Shown piece after piece: positions 8,494 to 14,303 of a DNA stretch of 14,303 bases. How positions within the stretch are numbered: position 1 is the stretch's first letter; the number at the start of each line of letters is the position of its first letter. Location: assembly GCA_900540205.1 (NCBI GenBank), contig UQER01000045.1:1-14303 (forward strand), in the 5' to 3' direction. The notes under the pieces were generated by a model. That model had not been told where the DNA came from. It ran no database searches and saw only the letters and a list, made by a program, of their open reading frames with translations. The translations under genes and the position numbers were made by a program. This DNA comes from an uncultured Porphyromonadaceae bacterium (GTDB lineage: Bacteria > Bacteroidota > Bacteroidia > Bacteroidales > Muribaculaceae).

Positions 8494-9504
8494 TTAGCCG
8501 TTAACCTTCTTCATGTGGGCGATGAGATCGAGCACTTTGTTAGAGTAGCCGATTTCATTGTCATACCACGAAACAACCTTAACGAAGGTCGGGGTGAGCT
8601 GGATACCAGCCTTAGCATCGAAGATCGATGTGAGGGGGCAGCCGAGGAAGTCGCTTGAAACAACAGCGTCTTCGGTGTAGCCGAGGATGCCTTTGAGTTC
8701 GCCTTCAGAAGCTTCCTTCATGGCAGCGCAGATTTCCTCGTAAGTAGCGGGCTTAGCCAGGTTGACGGTGAGGTCAACTACAGATACGTCGAGGGTGGGG
8801 ACACGCATCGACATACCGGTGAGCTTTCCGTTGAGTTCGGGGATAACTTTGCCTACAGCCTTGGCAGCACCTGTGCTCGAGGGGATGATGTTGCCCGAAG
8901 CAGCACGGCCACCGCGCCAGTCTTTCATCGAAGGACCGTCAACGGTTTTCTGGGTAGCTGTTGTAGAGTGAACGGTTGTCATGAGGCCTTCAACAACGCC
9001 GAACTTGTCGTTCAGGACTTTGGTGATGGGCGCAAGACAGTTGGTGGTGCAGGAAGCGTTAGAAACGAACTGTGTGCCCTTAACGTAGGTCTTTTCGTTA
9101 ACACCGCAAACGAACATGGGGGTGTCGTCCTTCGAGGGAGCCGACATAACCACGTATTTTGCGCCGGCTTCGATGTGAGCCTGAGCTTTTTCCTTTGTCA
9201 GGAAGAGACCGGTGGATTCAACCACGTATTCTGCGCCTACTTCGCCCCAACCGATTTCTGCGGGGTTCTTGCATGCTGTTACGCGGATGGGCTTGCCATT
9301 AACGATGAGGAGGCTTTTTTCCATGTCGGCTTCAACGGTGCCGTCGAATTTGCCGTGCATTGTGTCGTACTTGAGCATGTAGGCCATGTAGTCAACGGGG
9401 AGAAGGTCGTTGATGGCAACTACTTCAATGTCGTCGCGCTTGGTTGATGCGCGGAAAACGAAACGGCCGATGCGGCCGAAACCGTTAATACCAATTTTAG
9501 TCAT
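8494..9504 (-). CDS. gapA: Type I glyceraldehyde-3-phosphate dehydrogenase
   Basis: A 336-residue cytosolic enzyme of glycolysis that converts glyceraldehyde 3-phosphate, NAD+ and phosphate to 1,3-bisphosphoglycerate. The N-terminal Rossmann motif INGFGRIGR (residues 5-13) and Asp33 in INDLLP indicate NAD+ rather than NADP+ preference. The active site SNASCTTNCLAP gives catalytic Cys152. His179 in TTVHSTTATQK is the base partner. The C-terminal WYDNEIGYSNKVLDL block is intact, and the length is normal. The sequence closely resembles the E. coli GapA type. Codon choice differs from the flanking genes, with more T- and A-ending codons, which fits selection for high expression. It has its own promoter and a leader of about 95 bases, and it ends toward a bidirectional terminator, so it is probably monocistronic. 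Confidence 0.98.
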   Translation of the reverse strand: MTKIGINGFGRIGRFVFRASTKRDDIEVVAINDLLPVDYMAYMLKYDTMHGKFDGTVEADMEKSLLIVNGKPIRVTACKNPAEIGWGEVGAEYVVESTGLFLTKEKAQAHIEAGAKYVVMSAPSKDDTPMFVCGVNEKTYVKGTQFVSNASCTTNCLAPITKVLNDKFGVVEGLMTTVHSTTATQKTVDGPSMKDWRGGRAASGNIIPSSTGAAKAVGKVIPELNGKLTGMSMRVPTLDVSVVDLTVNLAKPATYEEICAAMKEASEGELKGILGYTEDAVVSSDFLGCPLTSIFDAKAGIQLTPTFVKVVSWYDNEIGYSNKVLDLIAHMKKVNG

Positions 9505-9559
9505 AGTTAGAATGAATAAAAATAGAGTTGTTTTGTTGGGTTGTTGTCAAATATTGTTA

Positions 9560-9582
9560 AAATAGCTGGATCTCAGCTATTT
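9560..9582 (-). promoter_or_regulatory. Perfect inverted repeat in the gapA leader
   Basis: AAATAGCTG (9560-9568) and CAGCTATTT (9574-9582) form a perfect 9-bp inverted repeat around a 5-base spacer. It begins about 15 bases downstream of the predicted gapA transcription start and ends 55 bases before the start codon. It could be a DNA operator or a 5' mRNA stem-loop. The sequence alone does not decide. Confidence 0.55.
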
Positions 9583-9603
9583 GTGGTGCCGGCAGATATA
9601 TAA

Positions 9604-9634
9604 CAAACTTACCGGGTGTTTTTAGCATTGCAAA
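9604..9634 (-). promoter_or_regulatory. gapA promoter (TTTG, 19 bases, TAAGTTTG)
   Basis: On the - strand the -33 element TTTG (9631-9634) and the -7 element TAAGTTTG (9604-9611) are 19 bases apart, an exact match to the Bacteroidetes consensus. Transcription should start near 9597, giving a leader of about 93 bases. Confidence 0.75.
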
Positions 9635-9638
9635 GTTA
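9631..9638 (-). promoter_or_regulatory. Possible second -7 element upstream of gapA
   Basis: TAACTTTG on the - strand is itself a perfect TAnnTTTG element, and its TTTG doubles as the -33 element of the downstream promoter. No matching -33 TTTG is visible 19-21 bases further upstream. It may therefore be only a coincidence of composition or a weak second start. Confidence 0.3.
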
Positions 9639-9666
9639 CTAATTTTTCCGAAAAAATCTTTACAGC

Positions 9667-9715
9667 CACCATGATTTTTTTGCGTGGTGACACGAGGCGC
9701 CGGCAACCGGCACCT
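9667..9715 (-). terminator. Hairpins after rsmD
   Basis: Reading away from rsmD on the - strand there are two stems. AGGTGCCGG / CCGGCGCCT (9695-9715) has one mismatch and a 3-base loop. Then CACCA / TGGTG (9667-9689) has its loop containing a run of A. A T-rich stretch, GATTTTTTCGG, follows at about 9648-9658. Together they could end the rsmD transcript. The first stem resembles a REP-like palindrome, and termination is not certain. Confidence 0.4.
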
Positions 9716-9766
9716 GTAATTTCATTGGTAAGCTAAGATGTTTGGTGTCTGAGCCTTTGCGGCAGG

Positions 9767-10333
9767 TCAGGATGTGTGTGGGCTATCGGTGGGAATGCGG
9801 AAAATGGAGAAGTTTACCGAGCCGTAGGCGCGGTGGTCGATGAAATGGGGAAGGCCCGAAAAATCGTGGTTGCGCGAGTGCTCTATTATGAACACCGAAC
9901 CGGGGGCGAGCAGCCGTGATGAAAGCACTTTGCCGGGAATTTCGGCGAAGCCGGGGAGGTCGTAAGGTGGATCGGCGAACACAATGTCGTAGGGTGAGCC
10001 TGCGGTGTCGATGAATTTCAGCGCATCGCCGCGCAGAAGCGTGTGCTGCTGTTCTACTCCGAGCTGCTGGGCCACCTTGCGGATGAATGCAGCCTGTGTG
10101 GCCGCTTTCTCTACGGATGTGACTCGCGAGCATCCGCGCGACAGGAATTCGAACGACACGGCGCCGGTGCCGGCGAAGAGGTCGAGTGCCGACGGCTCGT
10201 CACCTTCGAAGTCAACGAGGTTCTCGAGAACGTTGAAGATGTTCTCGCGGGCGAAATCGGTGGTAGGTCTTGCTGTTATGTTGGTCGGTACGTCGAAGCG
10301 CCGGCGTCCGAATTTTCCACGGATTATGCGCAT
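9767..10333 (-). CDS. rsmD: 16S rRNA (guanine(966)-N2)-methyltransferase RsmD
   Basis: A 188-residue SAM-dependent methyltransferase that methylates N2 of G966 of 16S rRNA in the assembling 30S subunit. The family hallmark ARPTTDFARENIFNVL stands at residues 21-36. The SAM-binding motif LDLFAGTGAVSFEFLSRG is at 50-67, with the acidic residue of the next strand in SVEKAA (73-78). The catalytic motif is DPPY at 121-124 in IVFADPPYDLPG. Length matches the family. ATG 10333 is well placed because the protein begins MRIIRGKFGRR, as expected for RsmD. It follows the DUF3822 gene by 60 bases with no promoter match between them, so cotranscription is likely. Confidence 0.96.
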   Translation of the reverse strand: MRIIRGKFGRRRFDVPTNITARPTTDFARENIFNVLENLVDFEGDEPSALDLFAGTGAVSFEFLSRGCSRVTSVEKAATQAAFIRKVAQQLGVEQQHTLLRGDALKFIDTAGSPYDIVFADPPYDLPGFAEIPGKVLSSRLLAPGSVFIIEHSRNHDFSGLPHFIDHRAYGSVNFSIFRIPTDSPHTS

Positions 10334-10393
10334 GGTCAGTAGTATTGTTGATGTTGGCGTTTTGCGTGAGCGGGTGTTATGTTCCGGTCGACG

Positions 10394-11221
10394 TTATTGC
10401 GATTCTGTGTGCATCATCGGAGCCACGATTGCCTCGAACGGGGCGTCGAATGCGGCGCGGCCGGCCCGGAACATGGAGGAGGGGAAAATCACCGGCATCA
10501 CGAAGCGCACATAGCGCCGCAGCAGGGCGCTGGTCTGTGCGCGTAGTTCACGTTCGCCGGCGATGAAAATTTCGTCAGTGTCGGGGAGCCGGTGTGTCTG
10601 TCGGGCGGCAAGGATATAATAGAGCGCATCAGCGGCGCAGGTGATGCTGTAGGAGTTGATTGCAAGCGGGGCTTCCTCGCCGAGGATTATCAGATCCAGG
10701 CGGTGCGGCCGCAGGTTCACAAGCGTTTTTCCGCGCCGGCGGTTGGGATGTCGTGTGCGCATCCATGTGGCAAGAGGGGCGAGCGGGTGCATTATCTCCG
10801 CGTTATGGAATGTGCGGTTGATGAACCCCAACTCTGCCTCCGGCACCGCAAAAGCAATGGTGCATCCGAGAACCTCGATAGGATTCTGCACGGTCTGCGC
10901 CCGCTGTATGGCATCGGCCGAGAATGCCTTGGTCAAGATTTGTGGCGCAAGTGGCGACATTTCAGACGGCAACGGCATGAAGTGGGGCGTGTCGTAAATC
11001 ACCTGCACGCTCTTGAAATCGAGCAGGAGCATGGGGTTGTTGTAGACGGCGTCCTCCAGCGCATCGAGGTGAGGCCTGGCGGTGCAGTCGAGCGGAATCT
11101 CCTCGTGTATGAGCGTGTGGCTTTCGGTGGGTGAGAATGCAACGGCCGACAGTGCCGGAGTTGAAACCTCCAGCACCAGTTGCCATGCATGTGGCCGTGC
11201 TATGAGTTCTTTTGCGAGCAA
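10394..11221 (-). CDS. DUF3822 family protein
   Basis: A 275-residue protein without signal peptide or membrane segment, presumably cytosolic. I assign DUF3822 from its N-terminal pattern, its VQVIYDTPHFMPLP stretch, its LVNLRPHRLDLIIL strand and its position directly upstream of rsmD, a pairing I recall from other Bacteroidales. The order of strands and helices (AVAFSP near residue 27, NLRPHRLDLII near 170, TDEIFIAGE near 222) is compatible with a two-lobed actin/hexokinase-like fold, but that is inference and no ATP-binding motif can be pointed to. The function is unknown. The start is TTG 11221: it is the first standard start codon after an in-frame TAA eleven codons upstream, and the next methionine would remove about 60 residues. 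The gene lies 67 bases after the lipoprotein gene and 60 before rsmD. Confidence 0.8.
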   Translation of the reverse strand: MLAKELIARPHAWQLVLEVSTPALSAVAFSPTESHTLIHEEIPLDCTARPHLDALEDAVYNNPMLLLDFKSVQVIYDTPHFMPLPSEMSPLAPQILTKAFSADAIQRAQTVQNPIEVLGCTIAFAVPEAELGFINRTFHNAEIMHPLAPLATWMRTRHPNRRRGKTLVNLRPHRLDLIILGEEAPLAINSYSITCAADALYYILAARQTHRLPDTDEIFIAGERELRAQTSALLRRYVRFVMPVIFPSSMFRAGRAAFDAPFEAIVAPMMHTESQ

Positions 11222-11288
11222 TGCGGTTGCGTTGTTTGGGTTATAGAAAGGTTATGCTGTCGGTGAGCCGGAGCGGCCTCAGCCAGTG

Positions 11289-13397
11289 TCAGCGGGCAAG
11301 CTGTGCTCCGTTGGAGCTTCTCACGCCACCGGGTCGGCGGCGGTTGTTGTTATTGCGGCGTGCGTTGTTGTATTGCGCTCCGTTGCCCCACGATTCCTGG
11401 TCGTAGTAACCGCTGTTGCCGAATCCGCTTTCGTCGTAGAATTCGTCCTCTTCGTCATAATCGCCGTCCTGGCCGTTGCGGTTGTTGTCGCGGTTCTTGG
11501 GCTTGTTCTTCTTGATGTCGTCGGGTTTCTGGAGGTCGACCGGCGTGCCGAATAAAGCCCATTCCTGAGCTATGTCCCAGTTTTTGCGGAGGGTGAGTTT
11601 TTTGGGATAATAGAACACATCCTCGGGCTGGATGGAGTCGGCCACCACTCCCGTGTCCCATTCGCCGTTGCGGTTGAGGTCGATATAGGCACGGGCGTAA
11701 TAGGTGTCGGGATTAACGAAGTCGAATGTCACCGAATTCCCCGTGACAGTCTTGGCTTTCACCGGTTTGTCCTGCTTGTCAAGCAGTTCCACCACCAGAG
11801 CGGCCGAGTCGGGAATCTGGGCGATGTCGGTTATGTCGAAAATGATGTTGCCGTAGTCGTTCAGGCTCTTGGTCTTGAACTCTGTCTGCAAAAGCTTGTT
11901 CACATGGCCGTAGATGTCGGTCATGGCGGCCGAGTCGGCCACGAAGCGGTATTGGGTTTCCTCGGCCCATGGGACGTCAAGCAGGTAGCCGCGCACGTTC
12001 GATGAATCCGGACGCAAGGAGTATTTGGGTGCGGGAATCCACAGTGTGTCCGATTTTATTTCCAGACGCCAGAGTGTGGAGTCGATGGCTGCCAGAGGGG
12101 TGGCTGATTCAAGTATGGCCGGTACGTTCAGGTCCTGTGTTCCGGATGCTTTGAATTTCAGGTCGATATATTCCACCGGGGGGAGAAGGGGCGGAAACAC
12201 GCTGTCGGGAAAATCCTTCTGTTCCTTTTCGCGTTTTTTCTGTTCGTCGGCCCACTTTTTGGCGGCCTCTTTTTCGGCTTGCCGGGTGGCTCCGCGTACA
12301 AAGAGTTTGAGTGTGTCGGTGGTCCATACGAGCTGTTCGAGCGTGTCGGTCTTCTGATAGCGTGCGCTCACCAGCAGTGAGTCCTGAGCCACAACCGCCG
12401 TGTCGCGTATCCAGTATACAAGTGAATCGAGCCCCTGACGTGCTTCCAGCACTGAAATGTCGGACAGGAGCCGTCCCTGGGCAGGGCCGTTGAGCACGGT
12501 GATTTCGGGGAGCGTGTCGCTGACTGAACCGAATTTCATGGTCACACGACGGCGGTCGGTACGTTCGTAGTCGCGCAGATACTGTGGCTTGTATTTTTCG
12601 GTGAACCATGTGAGCAGCAGGTCGTCGGGGAGATAATGATAGGCCGTGCGTGTCACGATGGAGTCTGTGCCGGTTGATGAAGCCAGAGTGTCTGTCACTT
12701 CCACAGGCACCACCTCGGGGCTGACGGTAACGGTGGAGAAGGCTACGTTCTCCGAGCGGTCCCAGTGCCAGTCGTGGTTGCGGTCGTCGAGAGCGAAGAT
12801 GCGGTAGGTTCCGGGTTTGAGTCCGCGGATTGTGAATTGTCCGAGTTGGTTGGTTTTCGCCACGCGCTCAAGCGGAAGGGTGGTTATGGCTGTGTCGGAG
12901 AGGTTGCTGTAGACGCCCACTATCATCCCCTGCGCCGGTTCGAGGTTGCGTGCCTCGAACACCATGCCGGAGATGCGGAGCGAGTCGATTACATCGCCGG
13001 TGGAGAAGTCCATGGCGAAACCGTCGAGGATGTTTCCCTCGTTGAGGTCGCGGATGGCGTCGGAAAAGTCGATGGTGTAGGTGGTGTTGGGTATGAGTGA
13101 GTCGCGGAGGTCGAGGGTGAGGCGCCGGCCGTTGGCACGCGCCACGGGCTGCTGTTTCTGTGTGGGCGACACCACGAGCTTGTTCTGGATGTCCTCAAGC
13201 TTGATGTTCTCGTTGAAAAACATGTCCACGCGCTGCTTGTCGTGGTGCAGCGAGCCGGGGGCCGGGTTGGAGCGTACGAATTCGGGTGGCGTCTCGTCGC
13301 GTGGCCCACCTTCGGGGCGTCCTATCGATGCGCATGCCGCAACCATCGAGGCTAACGCCCCGACAGCAATGGTCCGCATCCAGTAAGCCGCTTTCAA
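11289..13397 (-). CDS. Ig-like domain lipoprotein
   Basis: A 702-residue predicted lipoprotein. The signal peptide ends in the lipobox MVAAC, with the lipidated cysteine at residue 22. A Big_5/SbsA-type Ig-like domain follows (about 30-135: GGPRDETPPEFVRSNPAPGS, FFNENIKL). Next is a carboxypeptidase-regulatory-like beta module (about 145-230: FTIRGLKPGTYRIFALDDRN). A charged Lys/Glu-rich helix is at about 367-396. A C-terminal block has YARAYIDLNRNGEWDTG, like the ends of related proteins. Residues 627-702 form a low-complexity tail, first acidic then Asn/Arg-rich. It probably resides in the periplasm or outer membrane; no enzyme motif is seen. TTG 13397 gives a typical lipoprotein n-region. 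ATG 13379 (residue 7) would also leave a workable signal peptide. Genes for DUF3822 and rsmD follow on the same strand. Confidence 0.85.
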   Translation of the reverse strand: MKAAYWMRTIAVGALASMVAACASIGRPEGGPRDETPPEFVRSNPAPGSLHHDKQRVDMFFNENIKLEDIQNKLVVSPTQKQQPVARANGRRLTLDLRDSLIPNTTYTIDFSDAIRDLNEGNILDGFAMDFSTGDVIDSLRISGMVFEARNLEPAQGMIVGVYSNLSDTAITTLPLERVAKTNQLGQFTIRGLKPGTYRIFALDDRNHDWHWDRSENVAFSTVTVSPEVVPVEVTDTLASSTGTDSIVTRTAYHYLPDDLLLTWFTEKYKPQYLRDYERTDRRRVTMKFGSVSDTLPEITVLNGPAQGRLLSDISVLEARQGLDSLVYWIRDTAVVAQDSLLVSARYQKTDTLEQLVWTTDTLKLFVRGATRQAEKEAAKKWADEQKKREKEQKDFPDSVFPPLLPPVEYIDLKFKASGTQDLNVPAILESATPLAAIDSTLWRLEIKSDTLWIPAPKYSLRPDSSNVRGYLLDVPWAEETQYRFVADSAAMTDIYGHVNKLLQTEFKTKSLNDYGNIIFDITDIAQIPDSAALVVELLDKQDKPVKAKTVTGNSVTFDFVNPDTYYARAYIDLNRNGEWDTGVVADSIQPEDVFYYPKKLTLRKNWDIAQEWALFGTPVDLQKPDDIKKNKPKNRDNNRNGQDGDYDEEDEFYDESGFGNSGYYDQESWGNGAQYNNARRNNNNRRRPGGVRSSNGAQLAR

Positions 13398-13453
13398 TTT
13401 GTTCCGGTAAAATTGTCTGTGAGTATGTCAGGATTTCACGCATACTTCATTTG

Positions 13454-13525
13454 TACCCCGGAGCAGAATCGAACTGCTATCAAAAGTTTAGGAAACTTCT
13501 ATTCTATCCGTTGAACTACCGGGGC
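13454..13525 (-). tRNA. tRNA-Arg (anticodon CCT)
   Basis: The - strand folds into a full cloverleaf of 72 bases. The acceptor is GCCCCGG / CCGGGGT, with a G-U first pair. The D arm is GTTC / GAAT. The anticodon stem is GAAGT / ACTTT with loop TTCCTAA, giving anticodon CCT. The T arm is AGCAG / CTGCT with loop TTCGATT. The discriminator is A, and CCA is not encoded. It reads AGG arginine codons. It lies 56 bases upstream of the Ig-like lipoprotein gene. Confidence 0.95.
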
Positions 13526-13529
13526 ATTA

Positions 13530-13581
13530 TCTCTCCACGCAGAGAAGCAACCGCTCTTCGTTGTGCTCTCTCCACGCAGAG
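13530..13581 (-). repeat. Duplicated palindromic motif in the tRNA-Arg leader
   Basis: The 15-base word TCTCTCCACGCAGAG occurs at 13530-13544 and again at 13567-13581, 37 bases apart. Each copy is itself an imperfect palindrome (CTCT ... AGAG). The predicted tRNA leader would thus carry two similar small hairpins, the nearer one only four bases before the mature tRNA 5' end. Confidence 0.7.
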
Positions 13582-13592
13582 CGTTTGCGACA

Positions 13593-13600
13593 CAAAGTTA
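13593..13600 (-). promoter_or_regulatory. -7 element of the tRNA-Arg promoter
   Basis: TAACTTTG on the - strand matches the TAnnTTTG consensus exactly and would start transcription near 13587, about 60 bases before the tRNA. No -33 TTTG is visible at the usual distance. The element overlaps the inverted repeat at 13598-13623. Confidence 0.5.
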
Positions 13601-13623
13601 GGAAAAAGTTTTGTATTTCCTAA
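13598..13623. promoter_or_regulatory. 8-bp inverted repeat over the tRNA promoter
   Basis: TTAGGAAA (13598-13605) and TTTCCTAA (13616-13623) form a perfect 8-bp inverted repeat with a 10-base spacer, overlapping the -7 element at 13593-13600. It may be an operator. On the - strand it is followed by CTTTG, so a weak terminator for folA is the alternative. Confidence 0.4.
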
Positions 13624-13664
13624 GCTCTTCCTCCAATGATGCACCGTTGTGTACAAATCTGTGT

Positions 13665-13690
13665 GGGCATCCCTTTGGCATGTAAAACAA
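13665..13690 (+). repeat. Degenerate REP-like palindrome, ACATGCC type
   Basis: Nineteen bases, CCTTTGGCATGTAAAACAA (13672-13690), are identical to the reverse complement of 266-284. The left half of the palindrome is altered (GGGCATCC instead of GGGACATGCC), so the hairpin is weakened. It lies between folA and tRNA-Arg, 12 bases past the folA stop codon. Confidence 0.65.
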
Positions 13691-13701
13691 ATTCGGAGGG
13701 G

Positions 13702-14208
13702 TCAGGGTTGGGTGCGGGAGAAGCGGAGGAAGCGGAAGGGGATGCCGCTTTTGGCGCTGGTGAGGTGGTCGCCCAGTTCGGTTATCTGCCACTGTGAGGG
13801 GTCGATGTCGGGGAAAAATGTGTCGGCATCGGCAGGGGTAGGGGCATCGATCATGGTGAGGTCGAGCACGTCGGCATGGGGGAGGAACGCGCGGTAAATC
13901 TCGCCTCCGCCTATTATGAATACTGTCCGCTCGGGGGTGGTAGCAGCCAGCTGCAGGGCGGCTTCGGGCGAAGGTGCGGTTTCCACTCCCTCGGCACGGA
14001 AGTCGGGGTTACGGGTGACAACGATGTTGCGGCGGTTGGGGAGGGCGCCTTTGGGGAGCGACTCGAAGGTGTTGCGGCCCATCACCACGGTGTGGCCGGT
14101 GGTGAGTTCCTTGAAGTGCTTCAAGTCCTCGGAGATGTGGAACAGGAGGTCGCCACGGCGGCCAATGGCGGCGCGGTCGGAAGTTATGGCGGCTATTATC
14201 GAAATCAT
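13702..14208 (-). CDS. folA: Dihydrofolate reductase
   Basis: A cytosolic enzyme that reduces dihydrofolate to tetrahydrofolate with NADPH, sustaining one-carbon metabolism and thymidylate synthesis. From ATG 14208 the 168-residue product begins MISIIAAITSDRAAIG, aligning with the first strand of DHFR. It has the substrate-binding acidic position in LLFHISEDLKHFK, the NADPH-binding VVMGRNTFESLPKGALPNRRNIVVTR block, and IIGGGEIYRAFLP, the conserved glycine pair. A GTG at 14232 would add eight residues (176 total). ATG is preferred because it matches the family N terminus and leaves room for a promoter beside the repeat at 14252-14279. No thyA partner is present downstream; anything upstream lies outside the window. 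Confidence 0.95.
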   Translation of the reverse strand: MISIIAAITSDRAAIGRRGDLLFHISEDLKHFKELTTGHTVVMGRNTFESLPKGALPNRRNIVVTRNPDFRAEGVETAPSPEAALQLAATTPERTVFIIGGGEIYRAFLPHADVLDLTMIDAPTPADADTFFPDIDPSQWQITELGDHLTSAKSGIPFRFLRFSRTQP

Positions 14209-14251
14209 AATTGACGGGGTATCAGTGGACACAGTTTAGTCGTATTTCATT

Positions 14252-14279
14252 TGTAGGGTCGCGACCTGTCGCGACTGCA
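14252..14279 (+). repeat. REP-like palindrome, GTAGGG/TCGCGA type, copy 2
   Basis: Exact reverse complement, over 28 bases, of the element at 59-86. It begins TGTAGGG on the + strand and lies just upstream of folA. Bases 14294-14303 share TTCGGTCTGT with the tetraloop hairpin after the DUF4254 gene. Confidence 0.75.
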
Positions 14280-14303
14280 TCCCTGCGGAATCTTCGGTCT
14301 GTG

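Noticed and set aside
8494..9504. gapA as a recently transferred gene because of its different codon use and E. coli-like sequence
   Set aside because: The codon bias is expected for a very highly expressed glycolytic gene, and a native Bacteroidetes promoter stands in front of it.
9505..9603. Riboswitch in the gapA leader
   Set aside because: Only one simple stem is visible, and no known aptamer core is recognised in the roughly 95-base leader.
13454..13525. tRNA-Arg as an integration site for a mobile element
   Set aside because: No integrase and no second copy of the tRNA 3' end are seen in the window.

Overview
The window looks like core chromosome of a GC-rich member of the Bacteroidales, most plausibly a Muribaculaceae-type gut bacterium. 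That placement is inferred from three things: the family content (a lipid-anchored TamA relative, TamL, paired with TamB; DUF4254; a DUF3822-rsmD pair), promoters of the Bacteroidetes type (TTTG, about 20 bases, TAnnTTTG), and the absence of clear Shine-Dalgarno sequences. No phage, plasmid, transposase, CRISPR or defence genes are visible.

Layout. Bases 1-451 are non-coding and hold short palindromic repeats plus the promoter of a DUF4254 gene (452-1060, +). Two hairpins follow it. Then comes a two-gene + strand operon, tamB (1200-6092) and tamL (6076-8385), overlapping by 17 bases. These encode the inner-membrane-anchored periplasmic bridge and the outer-membrane barrel lipoprotein of the translocation and assembly module. 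A strong bidirectional terminator (8411-8452) separates them from everything downstream, which is all on the - strand.

The - strand part, read in the direction of transcription, is: folA (dihydrofolate reductase, to 13702), tRNA-Arg(CCT) (13454-13525), a large Ig-like domain lipoprotein (11289-13397), a DUF3822 protein (10394-11221), rsmD (16S rRNA methyltransferase, 9767-10333) and gapA (8494-9504). The lipoprotein, DUF3822 and rsmD genes look like one transcription unit that may begin at the tRNA. gapA has its own promoter, with a perfect 9-bp inverted repeat at the start of its leader.

The genes are ordinary housekeeping and envelope functions. The least explained material lies between them: REP-like palindromes that share a GTAGGG head but carry different stems, 28-bp perfect inverted copies of one of them near the two window ends, a duplicated palindromic motif in the tRNA leader, and the gapA leader palindrome. 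I found no convincing new multi-gene system.
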